Shown: piece by piece, positions 55,142 through 64,000 of the stretch
Layout: the number at the start of each line of letters is the position of its first letter
Numbering within the stretch: the first letter of the stretch is position 1
Notes under the pieces: generated by a model
Database searches by the model: none
The model's input: only the letters and a program-made list of their open reading frames with translations
Told to the model about the DNA's origin: nothing
From: Brevundimonas halotolerans
GTDB taxonomy: Bacteria; Pseudomonadota; Alphaproteobacteria; Caulobacterales; Caulobacteraceae
Assembly (NCBI RefSeq): GCF_003730275.1
Contig: NZ_QTTA01000017.1
Location: 182,376 to 246,375 of the forward strand
Reading direction: 5' to 3'
Length of the DNA stretch: 64,000 bases
Translations under genes and position numbers: made by a program

Positions 55142-56232
55142 CCCTGCTGCCCCGTCTGAAGTCGAAGGACAGCTGCCGTTGGGATGCGGTGGCGCTGGGA
55201 GAGGTCATGCTGCGGCTGGACCCCGGCGAAGGACGCATCCGCACCGCCCGCCAGTTCCAGGTGTGGGAGGGCGGCGGCGAATACAATGTCGCGCGCGGTC
55301 TGGCGAAGACCTTTGGCCTGCGTAGCGCCGTGGTCACCGCCCTGCCCCGCAATGACATCGGGGCCCTGGTGCATGAGCTGATCCTCCAGGGCGGCGTGTC
55401 GGACGCCCACATCCTGTGGCGCGAGGCCGATCCGGTGGGGCGCGAGAACCGGGTGGGGCTGAACTTTACCGAGCGGGGCTTCGGGCCGCGCGGGGCGCTG
55501 GGCGTGTCGGACCGGGCGCATTCGGCGGCCTCGGCCATGCAGCCCGACGACGTCGACTGGGACACCCTGTTCGGCGATGAAGGCGTGCGCTGGCTGCACA
55601 CCGGCGGGATCTTTTCGGCCCTGTCCGAATCGACGGCGGAGACGGCGCTGGCAGCGGTGACGGCGGCGCGGCGCCACGGCACCATCGTCAGCTATGACCT
55701 CAACTATCGCGCCAGCCTGTGGGCGGCACACCCTGATCCTGAGGCCGCCCGCCGGGTCAACCGCGCCATCGCCGAACAGGTCGATGTGCTGATCGGCGAC
55801 GAATACAGCCTGGCCGCCTGTCTGGGCATCGAGACGCCCGAGGTACGGACCAACCCCTGTGACCCCGCCCCGTTCGCGGCGGCAGCTGAGCGACTGAGGG
55901 GTCAGCTGCCGGACCTGCGCCTGCTGGCCTCACCGCTGCGCGATCCGGTGAGCGCCTCGATGAACCGCTGGGGCGCCTGCGCCTGGGCGGACGGCGCGCT
56001 GACGGTCCATGCGCCGGTCGAAGTGGCGATTCTGGACCGCGTCGGCGGCGGCGACGGCTTTGTCTCGGGACTCGCCTTTGGCCTGATGGACGGACGATCG
56101 CTGGAGGCGTCTCTGGCGCTGGGCGTCGCCCACGGGGCCTTGGCCATGACCACGCCGGGCGACAATGCCATGACCAGCCTTGATGAGGTTGAGGCGCTCG
56201 CCCGCGGCGACGGCGCCGCCGCCCGCCGCTGA
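55138..56232 (+). CDS. kdgK: 2-keto-3-deoxygluconate kinase (PfkB family)
   Basis: A 364-residue sugar kinase. The N-terminal ALGEVMLRLDPGEGRIRTARQFQVWEGGGEYNVARGLA matches the KDG-kinase branch of the PfkB family. The PfkB signature 2 is DRVGGGDGFVSGLAFGL with the catalytic Asp about residue 303; the R-V-G-G-G-D form is common in KDG kinases. It would make KDPG, the substrate of the aldolase KdgA, which is not encoded here. The ATG overlaps the dctM stop. This is the last gene of the pectin operon. Confidence 0.9.
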   Translation: MTLLPRLKSKDSCRWDAVALGEVMLRLDPGEGRIRTARQFQVWEGGGEYNVARGLAKTFGLRSAVVTALPRNDIGALVHELILQGGVSDAHILWREADPVGRENRVGLNFTERGFGPRGALGVSDRAHSAASAMQPDDVDWDTLFGDEGVRWLHTGGIFSALSESTAETALAAVTAARRHGTIVSYDLNYRASLWAAHPDPEAARRVNRAIAEQVDVLIGDEYSLAACLGIETPEVRTNPCDPAPFAAAAERLRGQLPDLRLLASPLRDPVSASMNRWGACAWADGALTVHAPVEVAILDRVGGGDGFVSGLAFGLMDGRSLEASLALGVAHGALAMTTPGDNAMTSLDEVEALARGDGAAARR

Positions 56233-56309
56233 TCGACCCGGGATTTTCCGGCGACGCTGGAAACCGGCGACCGCATGCTGTTGGATGCCGCCTCAAGATG
56301 AGGTGAGTC

Positions 56310-58240
<1,931 letters not shown>

Positions 58241-58244
<4 letters not shown>

Positions 58245-59251
58245 GCGAAGGTCAGCTCTATCCCGTCATCCTGTGCGGCGGGGCGGGGACGCGGCTGTGG
58301 CCGGCGTCGCGCCCGGACCGGCCCAAGCCGTTTTTGGACCTGACCGGGCCGCTGTCGCTGTTCCAACTGGCGGTGCGGCGGGTGAAGCCGCTGGTCGAGG
58401 GCGGCGGGCTGCTGCTGGTCGTGGGGGCCGAGGCCCATGCCGATCTGATCGCGGAACAACTGGCGGCGCTGGGCGCTGAGGCCACCGTGCTGCTCGAGCC
58501 CGAGGGCCGGGATTCGGCCGCGGCGGTGGCGGCCGCGACGGCCTGGGTCGAGGCCCGCGATCCGGAGGGACGGGTCATGATCCTGGCCTCGGATCATCAC
58601 ATCCCGGACGAGGCCGGTTATCGGCATGCCCTGATCACGGCGGCCGATGCCGCCGGGGACAGCGGGCGCATCGTGACGCTGGGCGTGGCCCCGACCCAGC
58701 CGTCGTCCGCCTATGGCTATATCCGGCCCGAACACGCGGGGCTGGCCCCCGTTCAGGCCTTCATCGAAAAGCCCGATCCGCACCGGGCGGCGCAGCTGAT
58801 CCTGGAGGGCTGCCTGTGGAACAGCGGCGCCTTCATTGCGACGGCCCGGACCCTGCGCGAGGAACTGGACCGCCACGCGCCCGAGATCTGGGCGGCGGTC
58901 GCCGGGGCGGTCCCGTCAGACGGCGGGCTGCTGGGCGAAGGCTTTAGCGCTGCGCCCCGCCTGTCGTTCGACTATGCGGTGATGGAGAAGACCGGCCGGG
59001 CCTCGGTCCTGCCCCTGACGCTCGCCTGGTCGGATCTGGGCGCGTGGGATGCGGTGGCGACCGTCAGCGAGGGGGAAGGGGCGTCGCATCTGAGCCTGGA
59101 CAGCGCTGGCTGTCTGGTGCGGGCACCCGACGGCGTGACGGTCGCGACGCTGGGGGTCTCCGGCCTGGCCGTGATCGTCGAGCGCGATGCGGTTCTGGTC
59201 TGTGATCTGTCGCGGGCCCAGGATGTGAAGAGGTTACTGACGCGTGAGTGA
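58241..59251 (+). CDS. manC: Mannose-1-phosphate guanylyltransferase
   Basis: A 336-residue nucleotidyltransferase making GDP-mannose from GTP and mannose-1-phosphate. The signature [26 protein letters not shown] binds the nucleotide and phosphate. Also seen are [14 protein letters not shown], the [14 protein letters not shown] motif and WNSGAFI. It lacks the C-terminal isomerase (cupin) domain of bifunctional ManC/WbpW. TTG 58241 starts inside the acs stop (TTGA), linking it to acs transcriptionally. Confidence 0.92.
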
Positions 59252-59639
59252 AACTGAAACCGTGACGGTTGACGCGCCCTCGCCCGGCGCGCCGCTCGTC
59301 CTGTGGGCGATCCGGCTGGCCGCGGTTGTCGCCGCCCTGGCCACCCTGTGGCTGGCGTTCGAGCCGCTGGGCGACCGGCCGGGCCTGATCCCGTGGGACA
59401 AGGCCGGGCATTTCCTGTCGTTCTTTGTGCTGACCCTGCTGCTGTCGCTGGCCCTTCCCCGCGTGCCGCGCGGGATCGTCATCCTGGTGCTCGTCATCGC
59501 CGGGGGCGGGATCGAGATCGTCCAGAGCTATGTCGGCCGCGATGCGGACTGGAAGGACTGGATCGCCGACATCGCCGGCATCGCCTGCGCCGCCCTGCCC
59601 GTCTGGCTGGAGGCCCTGCGGCAGCGGCTGAAAGGTTAG
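59244..59639 (+). CDS. VanZ-like membrane protein
   Basis: A 131-residue VanZ-family membrane protein with three to four spans. WDKAGHFLSFFVLTLLLSLAL and GRDADWKDWIADIAGIACA are family motifs. VanZ proteins occur in surface-polysaccharide gene sets. The GTG at 59244 overlaps the manC end by eight bases. Its own end overlaps the convergent aminotransferase gene by four bases. Confidence 0.85.
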   Translation: MSETETVTVDAPSPGAPLVLWAIRLAAVVAALATLWLAFEPLGDRPGLIPWDKAGHFLSFFVLTLLLSLALPRVPRGIVILVLVIAGGGIEIVQSYVGRDADWKDWIADIAGIACAALPVWLEALRQRLKG

Positions 59640-60811
59640 GCTGACGCCCGGCCCAGCACGGTGCGGATCGCCTCGGCGGTCTTTGCGACCTCGTCGTCGG
59701 TCAGGGTCGGGTGGGTCAGGAAGGCGATGCTGGTCTCGCCCAGCTGGCGGGCTACCGGCAGGCGCTGCGGCGGTCGCCAGCCGGTGTCGTCGAACGCGGC
59801 CTCCAGATAGACCTCGGACGCCGAACCGTGGAAGCAGGGCACGCCCAGGGCATTGATCTCTTCGATGATGCGGTCGCGAGTCCAGCCGTCGGCCAGATGG
59901 TCCGGCTGGACGAAGGCATAGAACCGGTACCAGGCGTGGGTGATATGTTCGGGCGGCAGGGGCACCCGAACGACCGAATACGGGGCACAGGCCTCGGCCA
60001 GCTTCAGCGCGATCTCGGTGCGGCGCGCGGTCCAGTCGGCCATGCGCTCCAGCTGGATCAGCCCGAGCGCGGCCTGCATCTCGATCATGCGCCAGTTGGT
60101 GCCGAAGCTGTCGTGGACCAGTCGCGGGCCCGGCGGGTGCGAGCGCTCATAGACGCCCTGCCAGCTCTTGCCGTGATCCTTGTAAGACCACATGAAGTCC
60201 CACAGGGCGGGATCGTCCGTGGTCACCATGCCACCCTCGCCGCCGGTGGTCATGATCTTGTCCTGACAGAAGGACCAGGCGCCGATGTGGCCGATCGAGC
60301 CGATGCTGCGGCCGCGATAGCGGGCCCCGTGGGCCTGGGCGCAGTCCTCGATGACCTTGAAGTCGTGCTGTTCCGCCAGCGCCATGATCGGATCCATGTC
60401 GCACGGCATGCCGCCCAGATGGACGCAGATGACGGCCCTGGTCCGCTCGGTCATCACGGCCCGGATGGTATCGGCGGTGATGGCCTGGCTGTCAGGATCG
60501 ACGTCGGCAAAGACCGGGACGGCCCCCGCCGTGACGATGCAGGAGGCGGAAGCCAGGAAGGTGCGCGGCGTGGTGATGACCTCATCGCCCGGGCCGATGC
60601 CCAGCGCCTTCAAGGCCACATCCAGTGCGACCGTGCCATTGGCCAGCGCAATCGCGTGCTTCGTACCGGCCCAGACGGCGAAGCGTGTCTCAAAGGTGCG
60701 GCAGCGGTCGCCGGTCCAGTAGTTGACGCGGTTCGACGCGACGACATCGGCGACGGCCTGAACCTCCTCGGAGGTGAAACTGGGCCAGGGGGAGAAAGGG
60801 GTGTTCAGCAT
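59636..60811 (-). CDS. DegT/DnrJ/EryC1/StrS aminotransferase (PglE-like position)
   Basis: A 391-residue PLP-dependent sugar aminotransferase. The PLP Lys185 lies in WSFCQDKIMTTGGEGGMV. The ALANGTVALDVALKALGIGPGDEVITTPRTF and VIEDCAQAHGARYRG blocks are also clear. It would transfer an amino group to a nucleotide-linked keto-sugar. It is the last of a coupled five-gene operon and shares TGATG with the acetyltransferase gene, an order matching the PglC-PglD-PglE pathway to diacetylated amino sugars. No 4,6-dehydratase is in the window. Confidence 0.9.
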   Translation of the reverse strand: MLNTPFSPWPSFTSEEVQAVADVVASNRVNYWTGDRCRTFETRFAVWAGTKHAIALANGTVALDVALKALGIGPGDEVITTPRTFLASASCIVTAGAVPVFADVDPDSQAITADTIRAVMTERTRAVICVHLGGMPCDMDPIMALAEQHDFKVIEDCAQAHGARYRGRSIGSIGHIGAWSFCQDKIMTTGGEGGMVTTDDPALWDFMWSYKDHGKSWQGVYERSHPPGPRLVHDSFGTNWRMIEMQAALGLIQLERMADWTARRTEIALKLAEACAPYSVVRVPLPPEHITHAWYRFYAFVQPDHLADGWTRDRIIEEINALGVPCFHGSASEVYLEAAFDDTGWRPPQRLPVARQLGETSIAFLTHPTLTDDEVAKTAEAIRTVLGRASA

Positions 60812-61440
60812 CAGGACTTCCGCTTCATTTCCCGGGCCGGATTCCCGACCGTGGTAAGGCCATCAGACACATCGTTCACGACCACGGCCCCGGCGCCCAC
60901 GACGACATCGCGGCCGATGGAGATGCCTTCACGCACTGCCGCCCCGAGACCGATCCAGCTGGCCTCACGGACTGATACGCCTCCGCCAAGGTGCGCGCCC
61001 GGCGACACATGGACGCCGTCGCCCAGCCGGTCATCATGGTCGATGCCGCAGCCGGTGTTGAGGATGCAGGCCTGACCGACCGTGGCCCCGGCGTTGACCA
61101 CGGCGCCCGCAAAGACCACCGAGCCGTCGCCGATCACAGCGTGACGGCTGACGGTCGCGGCCGGGTGGATCAGGGTCGCGACCCGACCGCCTGCAGCCAC
61201 CAACGCCTGCTGTCGCTCCATCCGGATGCGGTTGATGCCGATGCCGATGATGAAGGCGTCGAACCCTGCGACCGAGGCCAGCAGGTCCGCGCCAGTACCG
61301 GCCAACTCCCAGGGGCCGGGCTTCTTTGCTCCCGGGTTGTCATCAAAGAAGGCGATGTACGACCAGCCCAGCCGCTCGGCGCAATCGGCCACGACCCGTC
61401 CGTGCCCGCCCGCGCCCAGAATAGCGAGCCGCCCGCTCAT
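60811..61440 (-). CDS. PglD/NeuD-family sugar O/N-acyltransferase
   Basis: A 209-residue acyltransferase. An N-terminal Rossmann-like part (LAILGAGGHGRVVADCAERLG) is followed by a left-handed beta-helix with the catalytic-type His135 in IDHDDRLGDGVHVSPGAHLGGGV. This is the PglD/NeuD layout. It would acetylate the amino sugar made by the adjacent aminotransferase. The ATG at 61440 overlaps the sugar transferase stop (ATGA). Confidence 0.9.
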   Translation of the reverse strand: MSGRLAILGAGGHGRVVADCAERLGWSYIAFFDDNPGAKKPGPWELAGTGADLLASVAGFDAFIIGIGINRIRMERQQALVAAGGRVATLIHPAATVSRHAVIGDGSVVFAGAVVNAGATVGQACILNTGCGIDHDDRLGDGVHVSPGAHLGGGVSVREASWIGLGAAVREGISIGRDVVVGAGAVVVNDVSDGLTTVGNPAREMKRKS

Positions 61441-62036
61441 CCGCGAAACCGCTCCATCGTCGCCGACCCCGGCGCGGAAATGCCGTCGCGCTGCACCAGC
61501 TTTTTCAGGGTCAGGAAGACGATCTTGATGTCCAGCCACAGGCTGACGTTATCGACATACCAGACATCCAGACGGAACTTCTCTTCCCAGCTCAGGGCGT
61601 TGCGGCCGTTGACCTGGGCCCAGCCGGTGATGCCGGGGCGGACGTCGTGGCGGCGCGCCTGTTCGGGCGTGTAGAGGTCGACATAGTCGTAGATGAAGGG
61701 CCGGGGGCCGATCAGGCTCATCTCGCCCTTCAGCACATTCAGCAGGCTGGGCAGCTCATCGATGCTGGACTCCCGCAGGAAGACGCCCAGCGGGGTCAGC
61801 CGCTCGGAGTCGGGGCGCAGTGTGCCGTCCGGGTCCCTGGCATCGGTCATGCTGCGGAACTTCAGGACGTTGAACGCCCGCGAGCCGAAGCCGGCGCGCT
61901 TCTGCTTGAACAGGACCGGACGGCCCAGCCGCGTCGCCACGACAAGGGCGCTGACCAGCAGCACCGGCGACAGGATGATCAGCGTCAGGCCGGCGCCGAG
62001 GATGTCGATCGCCCGCTTGCCCCAGCGCCTATACAT
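61437..62036 (-). CDS. PglC-type phosphoglycosyltransferase
   Basis: A 199-residue monotopic sugar transferase that transfers a sugar-1-phosphate from UDP-sugar to undecaprenyl phosphate. It has an N-terminal reentrant membrane helix (about 10-35), then the catalytic pair Asp93-Glu94 in SSIDELPSLLNVLKGEMSLIGPRP, at the same positions as in Campylobacter PglC, and PGITGWAQVNGRN. The short form (about 200 residues) without an extra N-terminal domain matches PglC. It starts eight bases inside the upstream aldo/keto reductase gene. Confidence 0.93.
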   Translation of the reverse strand: MYRRWGKRAIDILGAGLTLIILSPVLLVSALVVATRLGRPVLFKQKRAGFGSRAFNVLKFRSMTDARDPDGTLRPDSERLTPLGVFLRESSIDELPSLLNVLKGEMSLIGPRPFIYDYVDLYTPEQARRHDVRPGITGWAQVNGRNALSWEEKFRLDVWYVDNVSLWLDIKIVFLTLKKLVQRDGISAPGSATMERFRG

Positions 62037-62865
62037 CGGCAGCTCCCTGCGCGGCCGCGATCAGGCCCGACCAGCGCGCGGCATCCGGCTGGATGCTCAG
62101 GGCAAGGTCCGCGATCTCCTTGAGCCGCGCCGACGACGACACCGAAGCCACAACCGTCGCCACGGCCGGGTGGGTGAGCGAAACGGCAAGGGCGTCCCGG
62201 GCGGTGAAGGTCGTCTCGCTGAACAGCCGCCCGGCGGCGAACGGGCGGATAGCGACCACCGCCTTGTCCCGCTCGGCCGCCTGATCGAACAGGTCGGTCA
62301 TCTCGAGTTCGAGCGGATTGCAGTAGAGGGCCAGCCCGTCGCAGACGGCGTGGTCCAGCGCCCGTTCGGCAATCCCGCGCGTATAGGGAAAGCTGACCAT
62401 GGCCCCGATCGTCCCGGAGGCCTTCAGACCTGTGACGCAGTCGGTAATGTCCGCAGACTGATCATCGAAGATCGCCAGCCGGGCCGGTTCGTCCTTCAGG
62501 TCGTGGCGCAGCAGCCACTGGACGACGTCGATGCGGTCCACATTCAGGGCGGCGCGATACCGGTCGATCTTGTCGGCAAAGGTCTGCGGGTCAAAGCGGG
62601 CCTCGCCGAAATGGGGCACGCCAACCTTGGCGATGATGCGGGTCGCGGCCGGGTCAGGCCGAACCTTGCGCCAGGCGTCCTGGAACAGCGGCCAGGTCGC
62701 ATATTCGCTGGAGACGTGGAAGGTCGTGACCCCGAGGTCGAGCGCCTGCTCGATCAGTCGGGCGACCGCATCGGCATCCCCCACGCGGTCCACGCGCATG
62801 GTGCCGAACGTCAGCGGAGACAGGGAAATGCCGGCGACCGAAGCGCGGCGCGGGGCAGCGTTCAC
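62029..62865 (-). CDS. Aldo/keto reductase-like protein with altered catalytic residues
   Basis: A 278-residue AKR-fold protein in the glycan operon. Catalytic Tyr55 (SSEY) and Lys80 (IIAKVG) are kept, but the usual Asp before the Tyr is His50 (FHVSSEY) and the catalytic His of the VQLH motif is absent (VVQWLLRH). A normal aldehyde reduction would be impaired, so it may have changed chemistry, bind ligand without turnover, or act on a sugar nucleotide. It lies one base after the dioxygenase-like gene. Confidence 0.8.
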   Translation of the reverse strand: MNAAPRRASVAGISLSPLTFGTMRVDRVGDADAVARLIEQALDLGVTTFHVSSEYATWPLFQDAWRKVRPDPAATRIIAKVGVPHFGEARFDPQTFADKIDRYRAALNVDRIDVVQWLLRHDLKDEPARLAIFDDQSADITDCVTGLKASGTIGAMVSFPYTRGIAERALDHAVCDGLALYCNPLELEMTDLFDQAAERDKAVVAIRPFAAGRLFSETTFTARDALAVSLTHPAVATVVASVSSSARLKEIADLALSIQPDAARWSGLIAAAQGAADV

Positions 62866-62866
62866 A

Positions 62867-63640
62867 TCAGGCCTCGACCTGGACCTGGGCCTTCCACAGG
62901 AACCGGTCGGAGACGATCTCGGGATCGAAGCCGTCCCGTCCGTGCAGCAGGCGGTCGTCCTTCCACAGGACGGCTTCGCCCGGAGACAGCTTCACGCGTT
63001 GCAGACGCTCGGCGATCATGGGGCTGCTGTCGAGGAAGTCGAACAGCGCCTGGCGCAGGCTCTGAACCTCGGCGTCGGCCTCCGTATCCACGCAGTAGTA
63101 GTTCCAGTTCAACACCGGCTCGCCGTCCTCGAAGCGCAGGAAGGGCGCGACGCGGCGGTCGCCGGAGCGGGCATGCGGAATGTCGACGGCCAGCAGACGG
63201 TCATACAGGTCGGGGGCCTCGCTCTGGAGCGCAGCGACGACATCCTTGCCGGCGATGAAGGTGGTCGCCCCGCCCGACTTGGGCATGGCCTTGCACGCCA
63301 GGAAGCCCGCATTGGGGAACCCGGGAATATAGGAGCCGTCCGTATGCAGCGGCTGGGGATTGGCGGAGTGGCGATAGGCGTCCGGGATGGCCGGGTCATA
63401 GCGGACCTGCATCCAGACCTCGCCGGTGCGCTGGCTGTTGCGGTCGCCGACGGTGGCATCCTCGGCCAGCGGCTCGGCATGGCCGATCTTGTCGAACATG
63501 GCGCCGTAGAATTCGCGCAGGTCCTGTTCCGGCTTCAATCCGGCTAGGTGCACCACCAGATTGTCGGGCCAAGCCTCCAGCACGGCACGGGCGCAATCAT
63601 CCGCTGAGGCTGCCTCGGGCAGAATGACAGATTTCAGCAT
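62867..63640 (-). CDS. TauD/TfdA-like 2-oxoglutarate Fe(II) dioxygenase
   Basis: A 257-residue double-stranded beta-helix oxygenase. The iron triad is His99-x-Asp101 (LHTDGSY) and His233 (LLHGRDGF), and Arg246 (SDRFLWKA) suits binding of the 2-oxoglutarate carboxylate. Thus the active site looks intact. Substrates of the family range from taurine to amino acids and carnitine precursors. As first gene of a coupled sugar-modification operon, it may act on a glycan or its donor, which would be unusual. Confidence 0.82.
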   Translation of the reverse strand: MLKSVILPEAASADDCARAVLEAWPDNLVVHLAGLKPEQDLREFYGAMFDKIGHAEPLAEDATVGDRNSQRTGEVWMQVRYDPAIPDAYRHSANPQPLHTDGSYIPGFPNAGFLACKAMPKSGGATTFIAGKDVVAALQSEAPDLYDRLLAVDIPHARSGDRRVAPFLRFEDGEPVLNWNYYCVDTEADAEVQSLRQALFDFLDSSPMIAERLQRVKLSPGEAVLWKDDRLLHGRDGFDPEIVSDRFLWKAQVQVEA

Positions 63641-64000
63641 CGACGTTCCCGACTGTGTTCAAAGGGCGGATATTGCCGCCAGCCTTATACGCACTTGCCC
63701 CACTGACTTCCAGATCGCATCTGCGCGAGCCAGACCAGCGGAGCGTTCAAGTCTTGTGACCGACTGTAGCGCTGGCGGAACCAGGCCGAATCGACATTCA
63801 GCGCATCCAGAGCATGGAGGCAGCGATGTGGACGAAGGCCAGGTAGTGGCTGGCGAGCCTGTCGAAGCGTGTCGCGAAGCGGCGGAAGTGCTTGAGCTTG
63901 TTGAAGCAGCGCTCGACGCGATTGCGCAGCTTGTAGATCCGAGGGTCGTGCGGGATCGGTGTCTTGCGCGAGCGGGTTGAGGGGATGACGGCCTCGGCTC
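63641..64000 (-). mobile_element. Partial IS5-family insertion sequence at the right edge
   Basis: The transposase tail at 63798-64000 marks an insertion sequence running off the window. Its left boundary is somewhere between 63641 and 63797; GGAGCGTTCAAGTCTTGTGA (near 63739-63758) is one candidate end but cannot be confirmed. The insertion lies just upstream of the dioxygenase-led glycan operon and could influence its expression. Confidence 0.55.
63798..64000 (-). CDS. IS5-family transposase, C-terminal part (cut by the window edge)
   Basis: Reading left from the edge, this frame gives a tail ending in RIYKLRNRVERCFNKLKHFRRFATRFDRLASHYLAFVHIAASMLW and a stop at 63798-63800. The Y-K-x-R-N-x-V-E-R-C-F motif with its Glu is the C-terminal signature of IS5-family DDE transposases. 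The gene's start lies beyond the right edge. The element's end should lie in 63641-63797, but I could not fix the terminal repeat with only one end visible. Confidence 0.85.
   Translation of the reverse strand, partial: AEAVIPSTRSRKTPIPHDPRIYKLRNRVERCFNKLKHFRRFATRFDRLASHYLAFVHIAASMLWMR

Overview
The window is 64 kb of GC-rich, gene-dense DNA from an alphaproteobacterium. It most resembles the Caulobacterales and a Brevundimonas-like genome; this is an inference from gene content. The supporting features are a large TonB-dependent receptor, a NodT-type RND outer-membrane lipoprotein, a split pntAA-pntAB-pntB transhydrogenase beside an aa3-type oxidase subunit IV gene, DUF4170 beside cysQ, GTG and TTG starts with ATGA/GTGA overlaps, and dispersed palindromic repeats. 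No rRNA, tRNA or CRISPR array was seen.

Layout. 1-5.2 kb holds an orphan ExbD, an MmcQ/YjbR protein, an aldo/keto reductase, a small HTH protein, a UbiD-type decarboxylase, a MazEF-like toxin-antitoxin pair with a candidate operator, and a membrane protein. 5.2-10.3 kb holds a secreted M14 peptidase with a MAPEG protein, pmbA, a CysQ-like phosphatase and a DUF4170 protein. 11.1-16.7 kb is a lipid A/Kdo operon (msbA-like, DUF374 acyltransferase, waaA, lpxK) with a divergent dual-specificity phosphatase. 16.7-22.6 kb holds an exported amidohydrolase, an L,D-transpeptidase, and isocitrate lyase (aceA, followed by a 69-residue unknown) divergent from a RamB-type regulator with a long inverted repeat between them. 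22.6-28.8 kb is an accessory stretch of palindromic repeats, a WYL regulator, a TPR-sulfotransferase, DUF1801, DUF985-cupin and DUF4160/DUF2442 genes, and a gene flanked by a 20-bp direct repeat.

28.8-33.0 kb is the proton-translocating transhydrogenase operon. Three extra genes (a small membrane protein, an MNT nucleotidyltransferase and a HepT ribonuclease) lie between pntAB and pntB, all joined by overlapping or nearly overlapping stops and starts. 33.0-39.7 kb is a TetR-controlled tripartite RND efflux operon with a palindrome over the predicted -35 box.

39.8-56.2 kb is a pectin/oligogalacturonide utilisation locus. It has a TonB-dependent receptor, two polysaccharide lyases, an RpiB-family isomerase plus SDR dehydrogenase pair in place of KduI/KduD, an S9 peptidase, a LacI regulator, a 2-keto-4-pentenoate hydratase-like enzyme, a TRAP transporter and a KDG kinase. 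Copies of a TGACACCGGTGTCA-type operator stand at the main divergent promoters. The inferred flow is outer-membrane uptake, lyase cleavage, TRAP import, isomerisation and reduction to 2-keto-3-deoxygluconate, then phosphorylation. KdgA is not in the window. Acetyl-CoA synthetase follows.

58.2-64 kb carries sugar-nucleotide and surface-glycan genes: a mannose-1-phosphate guanylyltransferase, a VanZ-like protein and, converging on them, a tightly packed five-gene operon. That operon encodes a 2-oxoglutarate dioxygenase-like protein, an aldo/keto reductase with altered catalytic residues, and PglC-, PglD- and DegT-like proteins. The window ends inside an IS5-family transposase.

Most worth a second look: the toxin-antitoxin pair wired into the transhydrogenase operon, the LacI/pectin regulon with its RpiB-type isomerase, the RamB/aceA inverted repeat, and the dioxygenase/defective-AKR glycan operon.
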